Assembly: GCA_041394285.1 (NCBI GenBank)
Contig: JAWKIL010000017.1
Span: 1-64,000, forward strand
Length of the DNA stretch: 64,000 nt
Origin: CADEDH01 sp041394285
GTDB taxonomy: Bacteria; Actinomycetota; Acidimicrobiia; Acidimicrobiales; SZUA-35
Direction: 5' to 3'
Shown: piece by piece, positions 8,616 to 16,688 of the stretch
How positions within the stretch are numbered: position 1 is the first letter of the stretch
Layout: each line of letters starts with the position of its first letter
Translations under genes and position numbers: made by a program
The notes under the pieces: model-generated
Seen by the model: only the letters and a program-made list of their open reading frames with translations
Told to the model about the DNA's origin: nothing
The model's database searches: none

Positions 8616-11600
8616 ATGACCGACCGGCCGTCCGAAGGGGATGCGGCAGCCTCGCCGCTTCCCGACATCAGCGACATCATCGGCACCGGGCTCGACAACG
8701 ACGCCCCCCTGCCCCCTGATCCGGCCGGTCTCGACTCGGCCCCAGCCGACGCGGGCGACGCCAACGGCACCGGCACCGGCACCGGCACCGGCACCGGCAA
8801 CACTGCGGCGCCGGCCGGCCGGGGTCCGGTGGCGGGCACCATCGAGGCCATGGTCGACGGCATCGAGTGGGCCGACTCACCCCCGGACGACGGTGGCGGG
8901 CCCCCGCCTGCCCCGGCGGCGTCCGATGGCGGCCCCAACGGGTCCGAGGCGGCGTCCGGTGGCGGCGCCAACGGGTCCGAGGCGGCGTCCGGTGGCGGCG
9001 CCAACGGGTCCGAGGCGGCGCCGGCCGACGGCGACATCGACCTCCGCGGCCCCCAGGCGGTGCCGACGGCTCCCCCCGCCCCGCCCCGACCCCCTCAGCG
9101 GCCCCGGTCCGACACACCGGCCGATCGGCCGGCCTCCGCGGCCGGCCAGCCGCCGCCCCACGCCGAACCGGCCCCGCCGACCCCGACCGAGGATCCCGCC
9201 ACCGGCAGCGACGACCCGACGGCACCGGTGCCCGCCGGCGGCTTCATCGTGCCGCCGGAGCCCGACGAGCCCCCGCTCGACGCCACCCAGCCCATCGACG
9301 TGGCCGATCTGGCCGCCACCCAGGCCATCCCCGTCACCGGGCCGCCCAAGGTCGGCTCGAACCGGCTGCTCGACGCCGTCCTGGCGGTGGAGCGGGCCGA
9401 GGCCGCCGCAGCCCGGGCCAACGAAGCCGCCGGCCCGTCCGGCGCCGCTCGCCCGGCCGCCACGAGCGACGACACGATGCCGTTCGCCCCGGCCCCTCAG
9501 CCCGATGCCACCCGGCCCATGGACCGCCCCGCCGGTTTCGCCGCCGCCCCCTTCGACCCCGAAGCCACCCAACTGGCCGACCCGGCCGGCGGCGCGCCCG
9601 CCCCCTTCGACCCCGACGCCACCCGACTGGCCGACCCAGCCGACGACCCCGACGCCACCCGACTGGCCGACCCCGCCGGCGCCGCCGGATCTGCCGCCAC
9701 GCCCTTCGACCCCGCCGCCACGGCGCCCGCCCCTCCCTTCTCGGGCGCCGGGGAGTCTCCGTCCGGCGACCCCGCCCCGGCGGCCGAAGCCGGGCCCAGC
9801 CCGGCGCTGATCGCCGCCTCCACCGCGGCCGAGGCATCGTCGGGCCAGGCCCCCTCGCACCAGGCACCGCCGGACCCGGCATCGTCGGGCGACCCGGCCG
9901 GTGACGCCGACCCCATCGCCGCCGCAGCCGCCAGCCCCGGGCCCGGCGGCCCGGACGACGGTGCCGGCCGCAGCGGCCGGAGGCGCCGTTTCGGCGGCCC
10001 CCTGCCCCTGGTCGGCGTGGGGGTGCTGGCGGTGCTGGCCCTGGTCACCGCAGCGTGGGGCATCGACAGCGCCCGTACCGACGGCGAGGTGATGCGGGGC
10101 ACCCGGCTCAGCGGCACCGACATCGGCGGCCTCGATCGAGACGAGTTGGCCACCGTCTTCGACGATCTCGACACCGGCCTGGGCGAAGCCCAGCTCACAG
10201 CGACCATCGACCAGGTCACGGTAGACACCAACCCGGCGGCGCTGGGGGCGGCGGTGGACCGGGACCGCCAGACCGACGCCGCCCTGGCCGCCCGCCGCGG
10301 CGGCACCGCCGTGCTCCGTCCGTTGCGGTGGCTCACGTCGTTCGTCACCAGCGAGGACCTCGATCCGATCTACGAGGTCGAGCCCGAGATGGCGGCCTCC
10401 GGTGCCCAGGACATCCTCACCGCCGCCCTCGACCAGCCGGTCGACCCCGGCCTGGTGGTGAACGACGGCGAGCTGGCACTGAGCGAGGGCAAGCCGGGGG
10501 TGCAGGTGGACCCGGACGAGGTGGCCAAGGTGCTCCCCGCCGCGCTGGCCGGCCCCGGCCCGTACGAGATCTCGCTCCCGGCCATGCCGGCCGAGCCCCG
10601 CTACACCAACGACGAGGTCCGGGCCATCGTCGACGAGGCCAACACGGCCACGTCGGAGCCCATCGAGGTCCGCGTGCTCGACAAGACGGCCGAGGTCGAC
10701 CCGGCCACCATGCGGAGCTGGATACGGCTCGACAGCGCCGGCGACGAGCCGGCCTGGGCCGTCGACGGCGAAGCGGCCCTGGCCGATCTGAAACCTCTGT
10801 TCCCCAGCCTCGGCTCGGAAGACGAACGGGCCCACTTCAACATCGTCGACAACGTGCCGGTGATCATCCCCGCCTCGTCCACCATCATCTGCTGCACCGC
10901 CGAGTCGGTCGACGGCATCGCCGACGTCATGCGCCAGCCGCCGCTCGGCACCGGGGAGGAGGACCCCAAGGAGAACCCCGATCCCGAGCGGCGCCGGGCC
11001 GAGCTGACCCCCGAGAGCGTGGGGGCCGACGAGGGTGTCAACGAGCTGGCCTCGCTCGGCATCGTGGAGGAGGTCAGCACCTTCACCACCAAGCACCCCT
11101 GCTGCCAGAACCGGGTCACCAACATCCACCGCATCGCCGACATCGTGCGGGGCGTGGTGATCCGCCCCGGCGAGGACTTCTCGGTCAACGGCTACGTGGG
11201 TGAGCGCACGATCGCCAAGGGGTTCGTGGCCGACCACGCCATCGTCGACGGTGTGCTGAAGGACCAGGTGGGCGGGGGTGTCAGCCAGTTCGCCACCACC
11301 TTCTTCAACGCCTCGTTCTTCGCCGGCCTGGACTTCAACGAGTACCAGAGCCACTCGCTCTACATCTCCCGCTACCCCAAGGGCCGGGAGGCCACGGTGT
11401 CGTGGAAGAAGCCCGACCTGTCGGTCAAGAACACCACCCCCTACGGGATCCTGGTGTGGACGAGCTACACCGACACCTCGCTCACCGTCACCTTCTACTC
11501 CACCAAGAATGTGGAGGTGACGGCGGGCGAGCTGCAGTCCAGCCCCCAGGGTTCGTGCACCCGCTACACCACGCCCCGGACCCGGATCTATCCCGACGGC

Positions 11601-11807
11601 ACCAAGAAGGACGACTCGGTGTTCGCCACCTACCGCCCAGGCGAGGGCGTCGGCTGTGACGGCAAGCCCACCAAGGGGGCGAGCGCTCCGGCCGGCCCCA
11701 CCGTGGTGGACCCCTCGGTCGGTGCCCCCACCCCTCAGCCGGTGAACGAGGGTGGCGGCGGGGCGCCCCTGCCCACCCTGTTGGACACACCGCCCGACGG
11801 GGGCTGA
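8616..11807 (+). CDS. VanW-family membrane protein with very long Pro/Ala-rich cytoplasmic region
   Basis: Read from ATG 8616 (1063 aa): CACTGT lies exactly 6 nt upstream, which favours it over ATG 8562. Residues 1-458 are disordered Pro/Ala/Asp-rich sequence with short repeats (GTGTGTGTG; three NGSEAA units) and at least five [DE]AT[QR]-x-x motifs (TQPID, TQAIP, TRPMD, TQLADP, TRLADP twice). A basic patch (RSGRRRRFGG) and one TM helix (PLPLVGVGVLAVLALVTAAW, ~463-482) follow. The outside part has two peptidoglycan-binding/YoaR-like regions (~500-780) and a VanW domain (~815-1000: TNIHRIADIVRG, GEDFSVNGYVGERT, GGGVSQFATTFFNA). VanW-type proteins are cell-wall associated, with function poorly known. 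The cytoplasmic tail looks like a scaffold that may be phosphorylated. Confidence 0.88.
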   Translation: MTDRPSEGDAAASPLPDISDIIGTGLDNDAPLPPDPAGLDSAPADAGDANGTGTGTGTGTGNTAAPAGRGPVAGTIEAMVDGIEWADSPPDDGGGPPPAPAASDGGPNGSEAASGGGANGSEAASGGGANGSEAAPADGDIDLRGPQAVPTAPPAPPRPPQRPRSDTPADRPASAAGQPPPHAEPAPPTPTEDPATGSDDPTAPVPAGGFIVPPEPDEPPLDATQPIDVADLAATQAIPVTGPPKVGSNRLLDAVLAVERAEAAAARANEAAGPSGAARPAATSDDTMPFAPAPQPDATRPMDRPAGFAAAPFDPEATQLADPAGGAPAPFDPDATRLADPADDPDATRLADPAGAAGSAATPFDPAATAPAPPFSGAGESPSGDPAPAAEAGPSPALIAASTAAEASSGQAPSHQAPPDPASSGDPAGDADPIAAAAASPGPGGPDDGAGRSGRRRRFGGPLPLVGVGVLAVLALVTAAWGIDSARTDGEVMRGTRLSGTDIGGLDRDELATVFDDLDTGLGEAQLTATIDQVTVDTNPAALGAAVDRDRQTDAALAARRGGTAVLRPLRWLTSFVTSEDLDPIYEVEPEMAASGAQDILTAALDQPVDPGLVVNDGELALSEGKPGVQVDPDEVAKVLPAALAGPGPYEISLPAMPAEPRYTNDEVRAIVDEANTATSEPIEVRVLDKTAEVDPATMRSWIRLDSAGDEPAWAVDGEAALADLKPLFPSLGSEDERAHFNIVDNVPVIIPASSTIICCTAESVDGIADVMRQPPLGTGEEDPKENPDPERRRAELTPESVGADEGVNELASLGIVEEVSTFTTKHPCCQNRVTNIHRIADIVRGVVIRPGEDFSVNGYVGERTIAKGFVADHAIVDGVLKDQVGGGVSQFATTFFNASFFAGLDFNEYQSHSLYISRYPKGREATVSWKKPDLSVKNTTPYGILVWTSYTDTSLTVTFYSTKNVEVTAGELQSSPQGSCTRYTTPRTRIYPDGTKKDDSVFATYRPGEGVGCDGKPTKGASAPAGPTVVDPSVGAPTPQPVNEGGGGAPLPTLLDTPPDGG

Positions 11808-11813
11808 GTCTCT

Positions 11814-11880
11814 CGGGGGCTCGCGCCCCCGCCGCTCGGCTGGCGCCTCGCTCCCCAACCCCGCCGGGTTCCCGCTGGGG
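11814..11880. repeat. GGGGGC...GCCCCC hairpin repeat after the VanW gene
   Basis: CGGGGGC-TCGC-GCCCCCG at 11814-11831 followed by the conserved CCCC-rich tail with a CCGCCGGG core. It is a second copy of the dispersed element and could also terminate transcription of the VanW gene. Confidence 0.55.
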
Positions 11881-11892
11881 CCCACGGCCTTC

Positions 11893-11898
11893 TACGCT
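11893..11898 (+). promoter_or_regulatory. Leaderless -10 box TACGCT
   Basis: TACGCT followed by 7 nt and the ATG at 11906. Confidence 0.6.
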
Positions 11899-11905
11899 TC
11901 CCGCC

Positions 11906-13150
11906 ATGCCCCCGCCGCCCGCAACCAGCGCCGAGCCCGACGAGATCTGGTCGTGCGACGTGCTCGTGGTGGGGGCGGGTCCGGCCGGCTCGGCCGCCGC
12001 CATCGAGGCCAGCCGCAGCGGGCTCGACACCGTGATGGTCGACAAGGCCCGATTCCCGCGCGACAAGTGCTGTGGCGACGGCCTCACCGCCGGCGCCCTG
12101 CGCCAGCTGGAGTCGCTGGGGCTGCGGCCGGCGGAGCTGCCCAGCTGGACCCCGATCGGCGAGGTCCATGTTGTCGGTCCGGGCGGACGGTCGGTGTGCT
12201 TCCCCCTGCCCGAGGGCCCCGGGCTCCACGCCGCCGTGTGCCGGCGCCGGGAGCTCGACGCCGCGCTGGTGCAGCTGGCCCGGGAGGCAGGGGCGGCCGT
12301 GCTCGAAGGCCACGCCCTCACCGCGGTGCGCGACGGCGGGCCCTGGATGGAGGCCGAGGTCGGCGGCATCAGGTTCCGGGCCCGCTACCTGGTGGCGGCC
12401 GACGGGATGTGGTCGCCCACCCGGCGGCTGCTCGGCCTGAACCGGCCGGGCTACCGGGGTGAGTGGCACGCCTTCCGCCAGTACGTCACGAACGTCACGG
12501 GCCCGGCCGCCACCGAGCTGACGGTGTGGTTCGAGCCCGACCTCCTTCCCGGGTACGCCTGGTCCTTCCCGGTGGGCGACAGCACGGCCAACGTCGGCTT
12601 CGGGATACTCCGGGGTTCCGGGTTCGACGTGCAGGCGATGGGCCGTACCTGGCCCGACCTGCTGCGCCGTCCCCACATTGCCGCCGCCCTCGGCCCCGAC
12701 GTCAAGGCCGAGGCCCCCCACCGGGCCTGGCCCATTCCGGCCCACCTCCCCCACACCACCCTGAGCCAGGGCCGGGTGCTGTTCGTGGGCGACGCCGCCA
12801 CGGCCACCGACCCCATGACCGGGGAGGGCATCGGGCAGGCTCTGGAGACCGGTCGCCTGGCTGTCCGCTCGATCATGCGGGCCGGCGCCCATCGCCCGGT
12901 CGCCGTGGCCGAGCGCTATCGCCAGGAGCTGGCCCGGGGCATGATGGTCGACCATCGCCTGGCCGGTGTGCTGTCCCGTGTCCTGACCCGTCCCCGGGCC
13001 ACCTCGGCCGCCATCGCAGTGGCCGGTTGCCACCCCTGGACCAGGAGAAACTTCGGCCGCTGGCTGTTCGAGGACTATCCCCGGGCCCAGCTCCTCACGC
13101 CCCGGCGGTGGGGTCGGGGCGGCCTCGGCGGGCCCGGCGCCTTCGCCTGA
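11906..13150 (+). CDS. Geranylgeranyl-reductase family FAD-dependent oxidoreductase
   Basis: A 414-aa flavoprotein with an N-terminal Rossmann motif VVGAGPAGSAAA (~22-33), the FPRDKCCGDGLT segment (~50-61) that marks the geranylgeranyl reductase (GGR)/PHBH-like family, and the second FAD motif VLFVGDAATATDPMTGEGI (~290-308), where GD contacts the ribityl chain. Family members saturate isoprenoid double bonds (menaquinone side chains, polyprenols, lipids); menaquinone reduction by MenJ-type enzymes is a plausible role in an actinobacterium. It has its own leaderless-type promoter (TACGCT, 7-nt spacer). egtD lies 171 bp downstream; no operon signal links them. Confidence 0.88.
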   Translation: MPPPPATSAEPDEIWSCDVLVVGAGPAGSAAAIEASRSGLDTVMVDKARFPRDKCCGDGLTAGALRQLESLGLRPAELPSWTPIGEVHVVGPGGRSVCFPLPEGPGLHAAVCRRRELDAALVQLAREAGAAVLEGHALTAVRDGGPWMEAEVGGIRFRARYLVAADGMWSPTRRLLGLNRPGYRGEWHAFRQYVTNVTGPAATELTVWFEPDLLPGYAWSFPVGDSTANVGFGILRGSGFDVQAMGRTWPDLLRRPHIAAALGPDVKAEAPHRAWPIPAHLPHTTLSQGRVLFVGDAATATDPMTGEGIGQALETGRLAVRSIMRAGAHRPVAVAERYRQELARGMMVDHRLAGVLSRVLTRPRATSAAIAVAGCHPWTRRNFGRWLFEDYPRAQLLTPRRWGRGGLGGPGAFA

Positions 13151-13321
13151 GCGCGGTCCGCCGCCGGCGTCACCCACGTGTCGATCTTCACAGCTCGGGG
13201 AATTGTCGCTGGATCGTAACGGTTGGCCCTTCTCGTGGTACCTGGAACCACCCGGCAGCGCCGCCAGCCGAGTGCCCGCACCAACCGGACCTCCGGGCGG
13301 TGACCCAGCTGAAGGAGCAAC

Positions 13322-14341
13322 ATGCCCCCGACCTTTCAAACCGAGGTGACCGTGGACGTCCACCTCGGACCCGACGATCTGATGGGTGGCATGCGCCGCG
13401 ATGCCCTCGACGGCCTGGGGTCCCGGCCCCGTGAGCTGCCGCCCACCTGGTTCTACGACAACGTGGGATGCCGCCTGTTCGACGCCATCACCGAGCTCGA
13501 CGAGTACTACCCCACCCGGGCCGAGCGGGCGATCCTCATCGCCCACGGCGACGAGATCGCCAAGGCCAGCCAGGCCGACACGTTCATCGAGCTCGGATCG
13601 GGAACGAGCGACAAGACCCGGCACCTGCTCGACGCCATGCTCCAGCTGGGCCAGCTCGAACGGTACGTGCCCTTCGACGTGGCCGAACCCACGCTGCGCC
13701 AGGCCGCCGAGCAGCTGGTCAACGAGTACCCGGGGCTGGCCGTCCACGGTGTGGTGGGCGACTTCCGCCACCACCTCCACCTGCTGCCCGGCGGAGGCCG
13801 CCGGATGCTGGCGGTGCTGGGCGGCACGATCGGCAACCTGCCGCCCGAAGACCGGGCCGACATGCTGGCCGCCCTGTCGGATCAGATGGCGCCGGGCGAC
13901 ACCCTGCTGATCGGCACCGACCTGGTGAAGGATCCGGGCCGCCTGGTGCTGGCCTACGACGACCATGCCGGGGTCACCGCCGCCTTCAACCGCAACGTGC
14001 TGGTGCGCCTGAACCGGGAGCTGGGGGCGAACTTCGACCTGGCCCGCTTCGAGCACGTGGCCGAGTTCGACGAGGAGAACGAGTGGATCGAGATGCGGTT
14101 GCGGTCGGTAGGCGACCAGGAGGTGACGGTGGGTGATCTCGGTCTCACGTTCGACCTGCTCGACGGGGAGACCATACGCACCGAGATCAGCGCCAAGTTC
14201 CGGCCCGAAGGGTGGCAGGCCGAGTCGGAGGCCGCCGGCCTCGAGCTGGTGAGCCAGTGGTTCGACCCCGCCGGCGACTTCTGCCTGTCCCTGTCGGCCA
14301 AGCCGGCGGGCAGCGGTGCCGACGTCGGACGGGGGAGGTGA
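13322..14341 (+). CDS. egtD: L-histidine N-alpha-methyltransferase EgtD
   Basis: A 339-aa SAM-dependent methyltransferase that trimethylates L-histidine to hercynine, the first step of ergothioneine synthesis. Family landmarks: PPTWFYDNVGCRLFDAITEL (~40-59), YYPTRAE (~62-68), the SAM motif IELGSGTSDKT (~88-98) and LGGTIGNLPPEDR (~161-173). Length (~320-340 aa) is normal. The ATG has a clear Shine-Dalgarno (GAAGGAG, 6 nt spacing), so this mRNA carries a leader, with ~170 bp of upstream region available for regulation. The stop overlaps the egtB start (GTGA), indicating translational coupling. Confidence 0.95.
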   Translation: MPPTFQTEVTVDVHLGPDDLMGGMRRDALDGLGSRPRELPPTWFYDNVGCRLFDAITELDEYYPTRAERAILIAHGDEIAKASQADTFIELGSGTSDKTRHLLDAMLQLGQLERYVPFDVAEPTLRQAAEQLVNEYPGLAVHGVVGDFRHHLHLLPGGGRRMLAVLGGTIGNLPPEDRADMLAALSDQMAPGDTLLIGTDLVKDPGRLVLAYDDHAGVTAAFNRNVLVRLNRELGANFDLARFEHVAEFDEENEWIEMRLRSVGDQEVTVGDLGLTFDLLDGETIRTEISAKFRPEGWQAESEAAGLELVSQWFDPAGDFCLSLSAKPAGSGADVGRGR

Positions 14342-15708
14342 CCGTGGCCACCGGCGCTCGGGGCCCGGCGATGGCCCCCACCCCCACCGTGGACGGCTAC
14401 TGCACCGTCCGCACGCTCACCGAGGAGCTGGCCCGGCCGCTGGGGCCCGAAGACCAGACCGTCCAGTCGATGCCCGACGTCAGCCCTACCAAGTGGCACC
14501 GGGCCCACACCGCCTGGTTCTTCGAGACGTTCGTGCTCGGCCCCCACCGGCCCGGCTATCAGCCGTTCGACCCGCACTACGGGTTCCTGTTCAACTCCTA
14601 CTACGAGGCGGCGGGGGCCCGGCACCCCCGGCCGAACCGGGGTCTGCTGTCGCGCCCCACGGCGGCCGAGATCGGCGACTATCGGCGCCACGTGGATCAG
14701 GCCATGCTCGCCTTCCTCGGCGAGGGCGGGGGCGACGGGAAGGGCGGCCCCCGGGGCCCCCAGCCCGAGGCGGCGGCCCTCATCGAGCTCGGGCTGCACC
14801 ACGAGCAGCAGCACCAGGAGCTGCTCGTGATGGACGCCCAGCACGTGCTGTCGTGCAACCCCCTCCAACCGGCCTACGGCCCGATGCCGTGGCCCGACCG
14901 GGGGGCCGGGATCCGGGCGGAACGCGCCACGGCGAACACCCCGGCTGTGGTGGAGCACCCGGGCGGCGTGGTGGAGGTGGGCCACACCCCCGGCACCGGG
15001 TTCAGTTTCGACAACGAGGGGCCGCGCCACGAGGTGCTGCTGCGACCCTTCGCCCTGAGCCGGCGCCTCGTCACCAACGCCGACTGGCTGGCCTTCGTCG
15101 ACGACGGCGGTTACCGCCGGCCCGAGCTGTGGATGTCGGAGGGCTGGGCCACCGTCAACGCCGAAGGTTGGCGGGCCCCGCTGTACTGGCGCACCGCCGA
15201 CGGGGCGCCGAAGACGGCCGCCCTCGACGGCCACCAGCCACCCGCCGAGGGGAACCCTTCGAGTTCCTCGAGTTCAACGCCGGTGACCTGGCGGGAGGAC
15301 CCCCACCAGTTCACGCTGGCCGGTCTGGTGCCGCTCGACCTGGAGGCCCCGGTGCACCACGTGAGCTGGTTCGAAGCCGACGCCTACACCCGGTGGGCCG
15401 GGGGCCGTCTACCGCTGGAGGCGGAATGGGAGGCGGTGGCGCCACCACCGGGCGACGATCCGGAGGCCGACGGCTGGTACGGGTCGGTGTGGCAGTGGAC
15501 GGCCAGCCCCTACACCCCCTACCCCGGCTTCGCCCCGGCCACCGGGGCGGTGGGCGAGTACAACGGCAAGTTCATGGTGAACCAGATGGTGCTGCGGGGC
15601 TCCAGTTGGGCCACGCCGCCCGGCCACGCCCGCCGGACCTACCGCAACTTCTTCCCCACCGCCGCCCGTTGGTGCGTCGGCGGGGTGCGGGTGGCGTTCG
15701 ACCGCTGA
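14338..15708 (+). CDS. egtB: Ergothioneine biosynthesis iron(II) sulfoxide synthase EgtB
   Basis: A 456-aa protein from the GTG that overlaps the egtD stop by 4 nt. The N-terminal DinB-like domain carries the HxxxHxE iron motif (H155, H159, E161 in HHEQQHQE) and the early iron-proximal WHRAHTAWFFETF. The C-terminal FGE-sulfatase (formylglycine-generating-enzyme-like) domain ends with the typical WQWTASPYTPYPGF and RTYRNFFPTAARW patterns. EgtB couples hercynine to a thiol with O2. In mycobacteria the donor is gamma-glutamylcysteine, made by EgtA, with EgtC and EgtE following; none of those genes is next to this pair, so the donor may be cysteine or the other genes lie elsewhere. Confidence 0.93.
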   Translation: MTVATGARGPAMAPTPTVDGYCTVRTLTEELARPLGPEDQTVQSMPDVSPTKWHRAHTAWFFETFVLGPHRPGYQPFDPHYGFLFNSYYEAAGARHPRPNRGLLSRPTAAEIGDYRRHVDQAMLAFLGEGGGDGKGGPRGPQPEAAALIELGLHHEQQHQELLVMDAQHVLSCNPLQPAYGPMPWPDRGAGIRAERATANTPAVVEHPGGVVEVGHTPGTGFSFDNEGPRHEVLLRPFALSRRLVTNADWLAFVDDGGYRRPELWMSEGWATVNAEGWRAPLYWRTADGAPKTAALDGHQPPAEGNPSSSSSSTPVTWREDPHQFTLAGLVPLDLEAPVHHVSWFEADAYTRWAGGRLPLEAEWEAVAPPPGDDPEADGWYGSVWQWTASPYTPYPGFAPATGAVGEYNGKFMVNQMVLRGSSWATPPGHARRTYRNFFPTAARWCVGGVRVAFDR

Positions 15709-15767
15709 TCTGGTGCCCGGGGCCGCCACCGATGGCGGCGTCGGACATCAGATCGGCCGGGGGAGGG

Positions 15768-16631
15768 TCACTCGTCGCCGTAGCGATGCCGGGGGTGGGT
15801 GCCCACGACGAGGTGGCCGGCCGGCGGATCGGCCTGGCCCAGCTCGGCCAGGAGCTGGTGGCTGTAGGCGATGCGGCCGTTGAGCTCCCCGCCCACGAGG
15901 GCCAGCGCAGCCCGGGCCATCACGTCCACCGGCTCCACCCAGGCCTCCCGCTCCGGTGTGATCAGCTGGTGGTGGACCACCCCTGGAGTGGGCACGATCG
16001 AGGTGGGTGACAGGGCGTTGCAGGTGACGCCCGTACCCTGCAGCTCGGCCGCCAGACCGGTGGAGAACCGCTCCAGCGCCGCCTTGACCATCCCGTAGAC
16101 CGTGCCCCCGGTGCTGGCCCCGTCGGGCCGGCCGCTGACCCCCAGCTCGGGATGGAGGGCCGCTTTGGACGAGATGTTGAGGATCGAGCCCCGGCCCCGT
16201 TCCACCATCCCCGGCAGCACGGCCTGGGCCAGCTCGAACGGGGCCCGCACCTGGACCTCGAACATGAGCCGCCAGTGGCGTTCGGTGAAGACGGTGACGG
16301 GTTCGAAGAAGGTGACGGCGCCGTTGTTGACGACGATGTCCACCGGCCCCAGCGCAGCGGTGGCCTCGGCCACCAGGCGGGCCCGGTCGTCCGGCTTCGA
16401 CAGGTCGGCGGCGACGGCCACGGCCGTGCCGCCGGCGGCCAGGATCTCGTCCACCGTGGTGGTTATCGAACCCTCGAACGGGCCGGTGCCCTCCTCCACC
16501 GTGCGGGAGGTCACGGCCACCGCCGCCCCCTCGGCGGCGAACAACCGGGCGATCTCGGCTCCGATCCCCCGGCTGGCCCCGGTGACGATGGCGATGCGCC
16601 CGTCGAGTTGTGCTGGCTTGGGTGTGCTCAC
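15768..16631 (-). CDS. SDR-family oxidoreductase
   Basis: A 287-aa short-chain dehydrogenase read from the GTG that gives VSTPKPAQLDGR; an ATG (MWWSGG) seven codons upstream is an alternative start. Motifs: TGASRGIG (~18-25), NNGA (~100; the usual NNAG is altered), Ser in LNISSKAALHP and YxxxK in VYGMVKAALERF. The segment between strands beta-3 and beta-4 is longer than average. Substrate unknown; NAD(P)H-dependent oxidation or reduction of a hydroxyl/keto group is expected. It is transcribed divergently from the selenoprotein gene, with only 57 bp between starts, so both may share regulation. Confidence 0.85.
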   Translation of the reverse strand: MSTPKPAQLDGRIAIVTGASRGIGAEIARLFAAEGAAVAVTSRTVEEGTGPFEGSITTTVDEILAAGGTAVAVAADLSKPDDRARLVAEATAALGPVDIVVNNGAVTFFEPVTVFTERHWRLMFEVQVRAPFELAQAVLPGMVERGRGSILNISSKAALHPELGVSGRPDGASTGGTVYGMVKAALERFSTGLAAELQGTGVTCNALSPTSIVPTPGVVHHQLITPEREAWVEPVDVMARAALALVGGELNGRIAYSHQLLAELGQADPPAGHLVVGTHPRHRYGDE

Positions 16632-16688
16632 GCCACCACTCCACCACATCGGGTGGGGATCGGCGGGCCGGTGTGCGAAAGTAGTGGG

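Noticed and set aside
8877..11885. 1002-aa minus-strand ORF over the VanW gene
   Set aside because: Shadow frame; the plus strand has a TM helix and VanW motifs.
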